A stretch of DNA of 64,000 bases from Zygnema circumcarinatum. Its lineage: Eukaryota > Streptophyta > Zygnematophyceae > Zygnematales > Zygnemataceae. Numbering within the stretch: the stretch's first letter is position 1; each line of letters begins with the position of its first letter. Under the pieces are notes generated by a model. The model was not told where the DNA came from and did no database searches. It worked only from the letters and a program-made list of their open reading frames with translations. The translations under genes were made by a program, and so were the position numbers. Below, piece by piece: positions 47,076-59,393 of this stretch. Location: NCBI GenBank assembly GCA_037447605.1, contig CM074806.1:2461400-2525399 (forward strand). Direction: 5' to 3'.

Positions 47076-48923
47076 ATGGCCATGGCCTGCTCCAGCGCCG
47101 CCCTGTGGACGCCAGTGCGCAGTTTGGATAATAATGCGAAATGGGAAGGTGCTTCCGGAAAGGTCGAATATGCCCGGCCGACAATGCTGGCACGGTCACG
47201 TGGAGCTTCTCGCCCGGCAGCCATCTCCAGCAATTCTGCCTTTTGCTTAGCGAGCAGGAAATGGGTATCCGGTGCTTTTTTGTCCAACGCTTTTAGTCCC
47301 GCTATCAGGAAGAGAAATGCTGCATTTTCGACGCGTAAAGTGGAGACCATACGGGCTGAAGCTGGAGCAGACGAAAAGGTATGCTTCCTTTTGAATCAAT
47401 GGCAGCGGCCGCACGTCGATGAACGGTTCAGGTCGAGATACATGGCCTTTTCAGAGCAATGCGCCTTTTAAGATTGCTCTTTTTGTGAATATATTCTTTA
47501 TTCCGTGTGGTTCATTTGTTAGGGTTTGAAATGAAGCTTTGCACATTAATGGAAGCAAGTAAATTTTTGGGTCTGCAATCTGCTTACTTATTCATTTTTT
47601 TATACTGACTTCTTTTTTGTTTGTTACTGGTGCCCTTTTCGGTTGAGTTGCAGACTCCGTTCGGATACACAAGAAAGGATGTTCTTTTGATAGGCCTCGG
47701 AGTCACTGTTTTTGGAGTTGCTCTCAAATATGGCCTGGAAGTAAGTGTTTCTGCTGATGTCTTGGTCATTCAAACGTTCGGCTTTGTCATTCGGTCGTCA
47801 AATATACAGGATTCTTTAGGTTCACGGTGTCTTCAAATTGTCGGGAATCAACTTGTATCATGCTTAGAACAGATGCTATGATCAGGTGTCGTTATTCTTT
47901 TCAGGAATTTATGGGCTTTAGAATCTGGGGTTGTAGTTTTGTGAACTTGAATCTATCCTTTCCAAGCTCCTTATTTAGAGAAAAAGGAGGAGAAAAATCT
48001 TTGTTCATAGCAGGTTTGGTCCACCATTTTGTTGGACATTTACCTTTCATGGCAGACACTCCTCTCAAAGATTCAATCTGTACTCTGAAACCTATCATTT
48101 CGTTTCTAACGCTAATTTTGGTCTTTGTTTTCATTTGCCAAACTCATCATATTGAGACTAATTTTTTGTCCACGGCGATCACCATTTGAGGGGTCAGTTT
48201 GCAGGCGTGGATCCACTTCAAGCCGGCAACGTTGTGCAGATAACCTTAGTTCTTGGGCTCATGGTGGGTTGGACGGCAACTTATGTTTTTCGCGTTGGAA
48301 ACAAGGAGATGACTTATGTGAAGCAGTTGAAAGACTACGAAGACAAAGTCATGCAGGTGAGCACCGACATCGCGCATTGTGCAGCATTAGTAATGAGAAG
48401 CTCTTCCCCTGAACAGTGGCCGCTAGTAGGGCCAACCACAAACCTATCTGGGACGCTTGAGCTCTTGTTCTAATGGTTTCACGTAGCTGTGTCGTGGAAA
48501 AACCTTCATCAATCATTGTAGGAGAAAATTACGCAATGAATTGCTTAAATGGTAGACAACTAAGGTATAAAAACCGACAATCTAATATCTTGCTCCTGGG
48601 TTTAGAGGTGAATGGTCAATTTGAAGTGCGATTTGCCGCGTATCTTATATTTTGCATTTTCAAAGTTAGCATATAATGGCGACTCAGTAACATCACCTTT
48701 GCCTTTTCTTTCCAAACACGTCGAAGTTCCAAATGGACGTGCCTGCGAGAAATTCTCGTCGCCCTTATGCTCTGATTCTTATATTCACTTTTCATTCGGG
48801 TTTGGGGACTCACAGAAACGTTTGGAGGAGCTCCCAGAAGCCGAACTCGAAGCTATGCTGGCTGAAATAGAGGAGGAGAAGTTGCGCATAAAGGAACGCC
48901 GAGCGAAGAAGATGCAAGGGTGA
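47076..48923 (+). CDS. DUF3007 family protein, plastid-targeted, two membrane helices
   Basis: Function unknown; the family occurs in cyanobacteria and plastids. Exons 47076-47378, 47654-47740, 48198-48356 and 48816-48923 are all phase 0 and give 218 residues. I chose the ATG at 47076 (GCAGCCATGGCC context); a frame opens upstream at 46986, but that start looks basic and unlike a leader. Residues 1-95 are Ser/Ala/Arg-rich, typical of a transit peptide. The conserved part starts TPFGYTRKDVLLIGLGV, with membrane helix 1 (about 109-126), then FAGVDPLQAGNVVQI, membrane helix 2 (about 144-162, LGLMVGWTATYVFRV), KEMTYVKQLKDYEDKVMQ, and a charged C-terminal helix. Naming rests on the GYTRKD and VDPLQAG motifs. 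Divergent from SS4. Confidence 0.82.
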
Positions 48924-49540
48924 CGCTCTGCAACGACTGCGGAAAAAATGACTGAATTTGTGCTATCGTTACGTTTGAGGTTTGTTCGACGCTGTGCTTT
49001 GAGTGCAGTTCCGAGTGTTTTTGTTTTTGCCGGATCGCTACCGCCGGCAATGTCCCTTTCATTCTTTTTTGTAGTTTGGTACTGTACATAATATGGTGCT
49101 TTTGAACCTTCGTCACGCTTAAGTTGTTATGGCCAACTTTGTGAAATGAAATACGTTTCGCGTTTATCATGGATGTAAGAGCGACTGCAACTGATGTGCT
49201 TCTCGAAGTCCAGCTGTCCTCCGCTTGATTGTGTCTCGAAGAACAGTAGTCCGAACTTACAAATGGGGTCAATACAGTGCATTAAAAAAGATTTCACTAG
49301 GAACTCAGCATATGTTACAACCAGAACCACTTCCAAAGCCCAAGCTTTAGGTATGAAGACGGTGCCTGGCAGGGCCAACTCTGACTGCGCTTATGAGGCT
49401 GAAGCTTGGGCAATCTCTTGAACACCTATCATTGGCTCAACCCTACAATGCTTAACAAAAGTTTATCCATAGTAACCTAAAGAAACTGCGAACTACATTG
49501 AATCCTAAAGTCCCGTTTCCGTCTAAATACACGAAATAAT
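48924..49540. other. convergent 3' spacer, no gene seen
   Basis: This sits between the stop of the DUF3007 gene (plus) and the stop of the acetyltransferase gene (minus). It should hold both 3' UTRs. No repeat or RNA is recognised. Confidence 0.5.
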
Positions 49541-50921
49541 CTATGAATCGAGCATTAATCTTAGGAGAAGCCTTCGACATCTGTTCAGCCTCTTTTCAAC
49601 AGCTAGGTCTTCCTCCTGCTCAACGGTATAACCCATACTTTCGTACAAAGCGGCTGCTTTGTGGTTGCTGGCTTCAACATGGACATACAACGCCTTCAGA
49701 CCCATCTCCCGTGCAACAGATGCAGCCGCCTGCATCATCCCTGACGCGACCCCCTTCCGCCTTGCACTCGGCAAAACACAGAGGTTGAAAAGGTAACCTC
49801 TCTGCACACTGGCACGGTCCCCCGGGGGATAAGTTCCCTGAAGATACTCTCCAGGAAGCATCCGTCCAACCTGCACAGGGAGTAGCATTTAGTTTTTATT
49901 TCTTGTTTCATCGGCGTATCAGCGTTGCAATCAAACAAAGGAGATGCATGTCAAGGGCAGAAATATTTCATATCTGGCCTACGCATGAACTGTTGGTTAT
50001 TTATACAAGAGAAGTGTGTACCTGAAGATCCAATGTGCCTACAGCCAGAAGAGTGGAACCAAATTGTTCAGATCTCTGCCGTGGAATCTCTGGAGGCCTT
50101 GTCACGTCTTCAGAAAGCACGAGCTTCTCCTCTACTGGAAGTGAAAAAAGAAGGGCTTCATGCTCTGATCGCTCACAGACTGCCAGAAAGCAGGTGACCT
50201 TCATACCAAGAAACAACATCTTGGAATCCTGCAGTTGCAACGGAACCTTTGATCACCAATGAAGTTATGCTGCAATTGAATAGACCAACCTCCACACCGG
50301 TTTACAAGTGAAACCAGCAACTATGCATTTAGTCCCCGTGCTTTCCAAAACCCCAATTCCGTCGTCTGGGATGCAGTGCAGTGCAACTTTCAAGGGTGCA
50401 GACAACTGGAGAGTGGTCTTGAACACTGCAAAACTTTGCAAGTTTGGCGTGCTATGTTCATAAGTCATGGGCCATAAATTTGTCCTGCAGCACTTGGGAG
50501 GGAAAGGATGACTGACAAAGGAACAGATCGTCATGTATTGTTGCCAGCCCAGATGCTTACTCGGCTGAATTCAGAATCTATCTTGTTGTTCAGACTCTGC
50601 AGAGTGGCGGACTCATGGTCTTCTCGGAGTTTCGTTATCATTGCAGTAGAAACCTTGTCCTCGAAGGCAAATTGCGGATATTGATAAAACAACTGCGCTC
50701 TCAGTGAAGCAGCGGCATAACGTTCTTCTGGTGTCGTTGCTGGCAATACTGCAAAATTGAGTTTTTTGCCTTTGAATATGTAAATTTCTTCTCCAAAACC
50801 AGTGAACGGTTCTTCTAGGATGGACACCGCGAGAGCATTTGTCTGTTTGATAGCAGGAGAATTTTTGAAAGGCCAAGCGGTTCCAGTACGCTTCCATGGC
50901 AGGGGTTCTGGCAGACGAGGC
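49541..50921 (-). CDS. GNAT-family N-acetyltransferase, probably plastid-targeted
   Basis: Transfers an acetyl group from acetyl-CoA to an amine; the substrate cannot be read from sequence. Exons 50921-50561, 50228-50022 and 49870-49541 join in phase. The last exon has the acetyl-CoA motif A (VLPSARRKGVASGMM, i.e. RxxGxA) after a beta-strand (RGYLFNLCVLP) and the C-terminal GNAT block HVEASNHKAAALYESMGY. The middle exon (TCFLAVCERSE and TLLAVGTLDLQ) and the first (VLPATTPEERYAAASLRAQL) fit the N-terminal half of plant GNAT proteins. The 5' exon is unresolved: an ATG at 51217 opens a short frame, but its best donor is out of phase with the acceptor at 50921. Upstream sequence, and hence the targeting peptide, is missing from this model. 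Confidence 0.75.
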
Positions 50922-52464
50922 CTGCCAAACGAGACATAGGTAAGGAGAGGGAAGATTTCAAAACCTTATTAAGACACAATGATCCACAGGAATTATCACG
51001 CATATTTTCCTGCCTAGCCTGCACAGCCCTTTTAAAGTGCAATGTCTGCTGAAATTCTAATTACCATACAAAATATCAAGAAGTGAAATATAAAATCTAC
51101 ACGTGCAGTGCACACGAGAAAGAAAGAAAGAAAGAAACTAGCGAAAGAAAACCAAAGACTACCTGCTCCCGGAAAGTAAGCCATACTTCTTGTCCCAGCC
51201 ATGCTATTGCAAGACATTCCGACTAGCTGTCCTATTTATCAAACAGCAAAAAGTCCCAACTTGTGCCACCATAAGAAAAATGCTACGCTCCCATCCCAAA
51301 CGTAAGTATTCGTATCCTGGATCAACTCCAAGTTCAACTTCGAATAGCTGATTGAGGACATGAATTCTACACCTAATGTGGATAAGAGAAGCTTTGGTGG
51401 CCAAGGAAACCGTCATTGGTGGTTTCAAGTTTGTCTGAGTCAGTCCGCTGAAAGAATTATACACAAGCAAGTAAGGAATTTCTGCACTTTTCAGTATTCT
51501 CAAAATATTCAAATGTTGTCAATCTCCAAATACTTCCCATTTGCATTACTAGTGTGAGGTCCTGCAAGGAATTCACTAGAAAAATTGTCGCATGTCTGGA
51601 TTCCTTCCATTCCCAACGAATTGATGTATCCAATCCACCACATTGTTTCCAGTTTCAAGGCTGTGCATACAGAAAAACATTAGCCAATTTGCAAGGAGCT
51701 ATTGATCAAAACCGATGGAGAATAGTCTTAAACCAAAAGCAATATTAAAAAAACCAACTCTTACACCCTTAAATCTAACCCGGAGAGCCCCGCCTCTCAC
51801 TACCTTATCGAGTAACGCCTCTCATAGTCAGCCGCCAAGGAAAACTGCTCCAATGAGAGAGTCTGCAGCCGCCATTCGTTCCTGTTGGCTGCTGAACCCG
51901 AAAAAAGTGAAGGCGCAAAGGTGGAGCCTACTACGACTGCCCCTTGGGAGGCACACACGGAAGATGATGTGATCTTCCAAAGAGCGCCATTGTTGAAGTT
52001 CGGAGAAACAGGCAGCTTGTGCAGACAGGGGAAGCAAGGAGACATGAGGGAGAGGAGCAGGGGACGAATTGTTGGGGCGGAGCAACATCTCTCGCTGTCA
52101 TGACGCCGTCGAGCGCTTCGCTCGCTTCGTCAATGCAAAACTCTTTCTCCCTTCGTTTCAAACGTGGAATGGAATGGAATTGAAGGGCCAGCAGCAAAGG
52201 TTCAGGGGTAAATTCTCTGGAGCTTGTTGAAGGCGACAGGATTACTGTGAAGGTGATGCAGGCGCATCTCTGCTGTGAGTTTGACAGAATTGCAGTAATT
52301 ATTACAGGGTTTCCTCCTGTTAAAAAACCAAACCCAGTAAGCATACGAAGCAGTACTCGTTCGGAGGTGGGGATAGAGTACCGTCCCTGGATTTGGGAAC
52401 GGAACAAGAAGCAGAGTGTGTTGTAGGTTGTTGGGGTTTTCCGAAGACTTGCAGTTGAGAGCTG
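50922..52464. other. intergenic region, probable first exon of the acetyltransferase
   Basis: The acetyltransferase 5' exon should lie at about 51160-51220. A short AAAG repeat occurs at 51117-51137. The rest to the DUF1764 start contains no gene that I recognise; it is the divergent promoter of the two genes. Confidence 0.4.
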
Positions 52465-52917
52465 ATGGGGAAGGAGAAGAGTAAAAGGAAGTTAAAGACC
52501 AGCAAACCAGAAGCCGAGTTGGCTAAGGAGCCACCCCTGGTTAGTAAAGCAGAGAAAGCAAAGAAGGCTGTGACTGCAGAAAGTGTGCAGGAACCGTCAT
52601 CGAAGGAAGAAATTGACGCCATTTTCTTGAAGAAGAAGGCTGCTGGGAATGAAATCAGAAAGAAAGCAAAGGAAGTGAGGAATGTTGGAGGAGCAGAGGG
52701 GTCAAAGAACGAGGTGAAAGGGAAAGGCGGCTCCCCCGTGGTCACTTCGTTACCAACAAAAAAAAGGAAAGCAGAGAAGCCAGAAACTACCCAGGCAAAG
52801 CCTAAGAAGCGCACGGCTGAGGGATATGCTATCTTTAAGGAGGAGGACTTAGGGTGGAACAAGAAAGAAGCTGGAGGAACTGCTCTCTGCCCGTTTGATT
52901 GCGACTGCTGCTTTTAG
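52465..52917 (+). CDS. DUF1764 family protein, Lys-rich, single exon
   Basis: A small eukaryotic protein of unknown function, 150 residues, without introns. The first half is Lys/Glu-rich and disordered, with KEEIDAIFLKKK (the conserved EIDDIF-type motif) at about residue 47. The end holds the family signature: a TAEGYAIFKEEDLGW segment followed by GGTALCPFDCDCCF, where the clustered cysteines suggest metal binding. Lys-rich patches (PTKKRKAEK, KPKKRT) could act as nuclear or nucleolar signals; that is inference. The start at 52465 is the first ATG of the frame. It is divergent from the acetyltransferase gene. Confidence 0.85.
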   Translation: MGKEKSKRKLKTSKPEAELAKEPPLVSKAEKAKKAVTAESVQEPSSKEEIDAIFLKKKAAGNEIRKKAKEVRNVGGAEGSKNEVKGKGGSPVVTSLPTKKRKAEKPETTQAKPKKRTAEGYAIFKEEDLGWNKKEAGGTALCPFDCDCCF

Positions 52918-54579
52918 ACTGCAAACCTCGTGAATGATGGCCAGTGCTTGTCCAGTCTCGCAAGGCATTTGCGTCTATCATCTGCGAGTGAAACCTCAAC
53001 CTGATCCAATTCCTATTGTGACTGCAATCTGGCACTGGGCTTGAAGACAAGGTGAGCTTTCAACAAATAAGTCATCTGCTCGTTAAATGTCATTTCGGCT
53101 TTCAAGCATTTGTTTTGGCACAGGCCTTTTTTCAACGGTAGCGAGTGAAGAAATATGATTGAACTAGTCACTATCTGGCTGGCAATGGATTTAAATATTA
53201 CTGGGTGGTACCCCTCTCTGGCAATCCTCATTGGGAAACTGAAGTGTGTGAATTGACTCTGGTTTTTTCTTCCAACACGCGCCATGTTTTCAATGCATGG
53301 CATGATGTGAATACATGTGCGAGAGGAAAAACCCCTCCATCAGGATGTGGAATCACTCTTATTTTCCAATGGTGGCAGTACGTGGCTGCTTGGAGTCAGT
53401 TAATATGTCGCTGCATAAGGTTTTTTCGTGTGAAATTGGCTTGCAATGTTCGCCGTGTGGCTGGCACTGATTTGCAAAATTCTCCCGTAACGGATGACCT
53501 GCAGTTTATGCAGTTAGAATGAGGTCCTATTAGACAGCACCCTATGAAACATCCCAAGCTATTGCGCTACGTGGCATGACCCTGACTGCAGGGTCGGCTG
53601 TGCCCAAATGCGTGCACGGGCGTGACAGGATGATGCATGCAGCACCAGCACCTCCTCCTTCACCATTGGAGGACTTTTGGGAGTTAGTAGGGTTCATTTG
53701 CCTGTGGAAAGTACGAAGATGGCAGTAGATTTAATCGCAGCGGCACTCTCGGTGTGGAGAAAGGCCTGCTTTCCGAGTCTCGCATGTGTGTCGCCTTTCT
53801 GCAGAATTCTAAGGGGGAGGAACCATTTCTGGACAATTTAGCTCGTATAGGATTGTACGGATCTGGATGAGGCACTGTGTCATTTAAAGGAACTACTGAA
53901 TAAGGGGGAGGTAGAAATAAAGTAAAACTCCGAATGCAGCATGAACTTCTGTGTTGAAATTGTTTTGAATTGCTTGTTGAATTTGGTGATTTAAGTGAAA
54001 AAAATATACCTAGAGGGAAGCATTCTTTTGGCAAAAGGAGCCATATTGAAGGGAAGAAGACAGGACCACAGGATGCTTTGAAAAGTCCGAAGATCTAACT
54101 TTGGAGAGGAAATAGACATTATTTTCTCTGTTTTATGTAGTTAAACCTTTGACATTGTATTGCCAATCGTCCGTCGCTCTGTTCTCTCTCGCCTTCCCGT
54201 CTCTCACTCTCTTCTCCCACTCTCTCTCGCTCTCTTTCAGTTCGTCTCTCATGTGTCTCCCTTTCTCCTCTCCCTGTCATGGCGGGAGCTGAGTGAAAGA
54301 ACTCCAAATCCTGAAAAACACTCTTTTTTTTTTGTGTTCTTTACTGTCCTCGGGAAGTTGGTGCACGTCGACATGCTTGAATTGCCGACAGGTGAGTGTG
54401 GAGGATTCGATTCCCTGCTTCGAATGCAATTACTTCAGGATGTATCTTACTTCAAATTGTTTACGATTCTCCTAATTCATCGCTATTCCAAATGGTTGAC
54501 GATAAAGAATCAAATCAACATTTCAAAATTATTTGTCTTTGAGGTTCTTCTGCAGCCACAACCATTGATTGCCAAACTT
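52918..54579. other. intergenic, no gene recognised
   Basis: A 105-codon plus-strand frame at 53205-53522 has no features I can name and is probably chance. A CT-rich patch lies at 54170-54280. The region ends at the stop of the ABTB1-like gene (minus). Confidence 0.45.
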
Positions 54580-57336
54580 TTATTCCATAAATGTTTCATT
54601 GTTCCTGACGATAGTGTCCGCCAACCTGCTAGATAAATCTTGATAAATGGGATGAAAAGGTGGTTTACTTTGACGACTGTCATCATCATCATCATCATCA
54701 CCAGCATTGGCCAGACCTTCTCTTCTTGCAGAGGAGCTCCCATCAGCTTCGCCCTCGCCTTCTCCATCTCCCATTTCCGCTAACTGCACGAGCCGCTGAT
54801 CAAACTCCAAAGCACTCCCATCCCTCTCCTCCAGCTCTGCCCCCTCGATCTCCAGCCACTTCTCCCTCAGGTCATCGAGGACATTCGCTTGATCTAAACC
54901 CGCCACAGCGGAGGCGCCCGGGCCACTAGGGGCGGTTGTCCTTTCCGAGGAGTCTCCAGAAGGAGGGGGCAGCCTTCGAAGCATAGCCCTAAACTGGCGC
55001 GTCTTTTCAAACGTTTCAAAGTTAGCAGCCATAACGTCCAGGCAGTACTCACGGAGCTTCCAGACACCGTATCTGCAAAGTAGGCAAACGACAACTGATC
55101 TTGAAACCATAACTGCTTCATAACCTGTAGAGTAGGGATCTTGACATTTACGGGATTTTGCTCAAATAGAACCACATAATGGATGTTGAACGAAAATGGA
55201 AGTGTCAAAGAAACGTCCTCAAAGTTTCCAGCTCCCACACTATTCCAAGCCAATAAGTAGACAGGTCTGAAAGGGCAATCGACATACAGGTCTGCCATGA
55301 GCAGCCAGTCACACAGCTCGGGTGGCGCCGCTGTCGCCAGTTGCGGGAGGAGGGCGTCAGCCACTGCTCGCTTCAAAGGGAAGAGAAGGTAGCGGGAGGC
55401 TGCCTCAAGGACCTCCTCAGCCTGCGAAGAAAATGCCACGAAAAGAGGCAGAAGGTGGAAAAGGGATACAGGATTGTACGAGGGGTTGAGACAAAACAAG
55501 AAACACAGTGCAATACTTTAAGAAGGACAAGTTCAAAAGCTTCCAAATGCTATTGAAAGTGAAAGAAAAATTGATATTTATGTGCTTCCTGTGGCGAGAT
55601 GACAGGGCTGACATGATATTACCTGGTCCAATTGCACTTCAAGAATTTTGTCCGTGTAGCTGGGACACAGAAACATGAAACACAGCCGGAAACGTCGATA
55701 TAAAAACAAGTCCGCTGGGACGGAATAGACAGCAGGTCGAACAGTAGCACCTTTAAAATTCAAATGTCACAGCGGCAGAGAAAAGTCGAGTAGAATCTAG
55801 GCCCAAAACTATGGAAAGAAAGACTATGACAGAAAAGCCATGTAGTCTAAACTTGTATGAAGGCAAAACTAGTTACATATTCCGTTTCTTGGACGCGCTT
55901 TCCGATACATCCACATAAACACAAGAACAATGTCACTAGAAAAAAGAGCTTGCACCATTGGCCCAAGGTTTCCAAGCCGGATAAAGCATCACTCACATGT
56001 ATTCCAATACTTTAGAAAAAGCGTACGGCCCCATATCCTGGACGTGGCGCACAGGCAGCCGCCTTGTGTCCATGTCGCCACCCTCTTTCTCTTTGGTCGC
56101 AGCAAAACCACCTTCTCGAAAGTACCTTGTCCTATCAAACAACGCTTTGAAGTAATCCGATCGAGCAGCTAAAATTGTTCGATGGCACCGGAACAGATAC
56201 CCTCCCACTGAAAAGCATACGTCCGCATGGTCATCCGCGCTGTCCGAACCGCATGCGGCATTATCCGAAGCATATAGCCCATCAATCGTTTGGGCGGCTT
56301 CAGGATGCCTGTCACTGTTTCTCGTGTCTCTCTCTGCTGTTTCATTCAAATCTTTCCGCTTCCGCCATTCCAAACCTTCCTCTACTTCGGCCCTATCTGC
56401 AGCTGCTGCTAGCACTGTCCTGCTCAAGAGCTCTTCCATGGCTGCCGCTAGTCGGTCAGCCGGAGGTAAAGATAGGCCCTGCAGAATCCACCTCCTCTGA
56501 GCGTTATCCTCCTCCACGAGCGATTTGGCAGCCTTGTACTCTGCGTACTTCTGATGCTCCAGTTCCTTCAGCACCGCCTCCTTCAGTGAGTTGCATTTGC
56601 ACACTTTTGCGACTCTCAGCAGGTCTTCCATGTCATCTACTGCTATGTCTATCCGATCGGAGTAGTAGAAGTGGAGGAGTCCGTGGAGAGCAGGATAAGT
56701 CAGCTTGGTGTTGGCCAAGTAAACATCCTGCTTCTCCTTCCACTTGCCTCGGAACGCTTCTCTAAAGTATGGCGATCGAACGGATAAAATTGCACGGTGC
56801 GCTTTTATCACTTTCTCTCCAGCAGCCAAGTGAAACACGATGTCTGGCCAGCTCTCACTGTTGTCGAAAATTTCTCGAAGAGCTTTTGGCAATGGATCCA
56901 TGGGTGGTGGCCTAAGCTCATAAGTTTTCAGAGTTTTCCTGATCCTAAGTGTCAGTGCAGCATAATGACACCTGTCGCCGTCAAATGTGTGCTCACTGCA
57001 GATAGCGCCTGCTTCCAGCAGCATTTTCGCTGCATCCACGTGTCCTGCCAAGCATGCATAGTACAACGCGACAGAATCCCAGCGGTCCCTCACATTCACG
57101 TCAACTCCATCCTCCTCTAAGAGTAGCCGCAGTCTATCAACATCTCCCGCCCTGGCAGCCTCATAGATATCGCCATGTGGCACCTTTTTGCGAGGCCTGG
57201 GCGGCTCCAGCTCCTCCCCGTAGTCGAGGTCATCGTCAGGGTCGATCTCCCTTCCCGCAACCTCCACGCGCTGCCAGCTGGCAGACCTTGTGGCGTCATC
57301 ATCTGGAGGCTCTGCCATGTCAGCAATTCGTTGCAT
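54580..57336 (-). CDS. ankyrin repeat and double BTB/POZ protein (ABTB1-like)
   Basis: Proteins with this layout act as substrate adaptors for cullin-3 ubiquitin ligases; animal ABTB1 (BPOZ) is the model and plants have one similar gene. Exons 57336-55997, 55659-55623, 55421-55288 and 55072-54580 total 2004 nt, 667 residues, with matching phases. Residues about 50-125 hold ankyrin repeats ([36 protein letters not shown]). BTB 1 begins at about 165 ([20 protein letters not shown]); BTB 2 begins at about 375 ([20 protein letters not shown]) and is crossed by the first intron. The C-terminus has [33 protein letters not shown] and [13 protein letters not shown], then a seven-Asp run coded by a GAT/GAC repeat near 54680-54700. 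There are two possible starts (57336 and 57318). No signal peptide. Confidence 0.88.
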
Positions 57337-59393
57337 GTCTGCAACTCCAAAACGACAATTGGATTTCTTCAGCTTTGAAGAGCAAGCTCAGATGTCGTAA
57401 CCAGGCATTGACGATCTAAAAAGTATTGCGAAAGTTCAGCTTATGGTTGCGGTGGCATAAATTTCATGTCCAGGATGAAGTAGTCATTCAGTTAGTTCTA
57501 TACAACAGCAAAGTGCATCGCAACGATCGACACAAACAAACTGTTCAGTTTGTACATGATCAATAAAAAAAATTGTGAAAGGACCTTTTTTATGATAGCA
57601 CAGAACAGGTGAATCCCAATGGGAGGACATCCGGATGAAATCATGCAATTGGCAATGAGTTTTTTTAGAAAGCCCCTGAACGCCACTCATTAAATCAAAG
57701 GCCAGGAAGGCCTGGCTTCTAGAATGAGCTACGTGCATAGATTTTCCATTCAAAAGGTTGTCAGTAAGTACTACATCTGTCTTTGTTAACAAAAAAAAAA
57801 ATCAGTAGCTGAAGCAGTTTTACTTATAGCAATCGCTTAAGTGACAGGAAAAAACGGAACCGCGGCTTTTGAGCTGAAAAGTGAAGAAGGGTTCAGACAT
57901 AAAGCAGCCTCTGCTTTCCTGTTGAGTTTAAAACAAACTGCTTCTACCATTCACTTTCCACAACAATTTAAGACTGTTCATCAAGATTAAAAAATGTAAC
58001 TCATCGCAAGTACGACAAAAGGAGAGAAAAGGGAACCCCTTCGGCGTCAACGGAGGAAATAAGAGAAACAAACGGCAGGCATATAGACGCTGGAAGCCAA
58101 TGGCAGGCACAAAGCCAGGAGACGCCATTGCAGAAGCCAAATGAGGAAACGCGAGCTGCAGGGCTCCGGCGCACCACCGCACCTGCTGGCTCGCGGAAGG
58201 CCCCGCTCCCTGGGCGAGCCACGTGGGGCTTCCTCGCCGCGCCAGGTGGCACTGTCGCTCGCTCGCTCGCTCGCTCACGCTGCAGCTCACCCCTCCCCAC
58301 TCTCCGCTGTCTCCACCCTCCAGCGGCCGGCTCGGGTTCGATCGCGCTCTCCTCCCCTCCCCTTGGAGGGTGGTCAGCGCATGAAGGCGCGGCGCGGAGA
58401 TGGGACCGTTCACACTGCCAACAGGCGCGCACATGCACATGCGGACATCATTGTTGTTGGCATGCATGAGGACCATGTTGCTGTTGTTGTCAACGCAAGC
58501 CTTACTTTGTGAACGCTTATATAAAACAACTTTCTTCGTTATTGTATTTGTATATGACTGAGAATGTATGTGTCTTTTTTGCAGTCTGGAAAACAAGTAC
58601 AACTTATGAAAAAATGACTAAAGCACAACATTCACAACTTCAACAACGCACAACAGCCTCATCTTTTTTTTATCTATTCAAAAGCTCGTTTCTTAGTTTT
58701 GGTTCTCCTTGTGAGGCTTGACAGCGGTTTTCATACCATAGAACAAGAAACAAAAAAGAAATACATACAATGGCATCAACAATGTTCTGTCACGCACATG
58801 TGGTTTTTGTTCTTTTTGTCGTTTCGTTTGCCGTACATATCTACGTACTGTAGGTAAAATTTGGTTCCGTAAGCGTTCATTTATTGACCGAGTGAGGCTT
58901 GCGTTGGCAGCAGCAGCAGCAGCAGCAGCCCCAGCCCCCGCACGGTCCTCCCCCCCATGCCTGCCCCCCACAGCCCTGCCCGGCGGCGTCCGCCCGCTCG
59001 CACCGGTTCGTTTCCAGCCCCCCTCGCCCGCCGGCCGGCCCCGCCATGACAGGAAGCGGGTCCGTCCGTCCGCGACGGACCCGGCCGGCGGACGCCGCCT
59101 CGTGGTTTCGATGCCGCCAGCGCTGGTTGGGCGAGCCTTGCCCGCCTGCCTGCCTGCCTGCCCGCCTGGCCGACTTGGTAACACGTGGCGCACTGTGACT
59201 AGTCCGCATGGCCAACAGCGTGTCCGTACAGGTGTTTGCTGCAAAGTCCAGGGCCCAGTCGGGGCTGGGGCTGAAAAAGCGAGCGGCGGCCTCGGCCCAA
59301 ACGCCCCCGGGGAGGGACAGCTGAGCTCTGCTCCGGGAGGGACAGCTGAGCTCTGCTCCGGGAGGGAGGCCTCGTGGAGGTCGAGGAGTCTCC
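57337..59393. other. divergent intergenic region with simple repeats
   Basis: This sits between the ABTB1-like (minus) and aldehyde dehydrogenase (plus) starts. It contains a GCTC tetranucleotide run (about 58255-58278), a (CAG)n run (about 58905-58928), a GC-rich block with CACGTGGC-type words (58220, 59180), and the 25-bp duplication at 59310. Long frames on both strands around 58000-58500 and 58700-59500 come from GC-rich composition; I support no gene there. Confidence 0.5.
59310..59359 (+). repeat. 25-bp direct tandem duplication upstream of the dehydrogenase ATG
   Basis: GGGAGGGACAGCTGAGCTCT plus the bases GCTCC occurs twice in perfect tandem (59310-59334 and 59335-59359), followed by the start of a third copy. 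It ends 34 bp before the ATG at 59394, so it lies in the 5' UTR or core promoter. Confidence 0.95.

Noticed and set aside
51163..51217. First exon of the acetyltransferase starting at ATG 51217
   Set aside because: Its best donor leaves phase 1, while the acceptor at 50921 needs phase 2, so the join is out of frame; left unresolved.
53205..53522. 105-codon plus-strand frame
   Set aside because: No domain, no flanking exon evidence and unconvincing composition.
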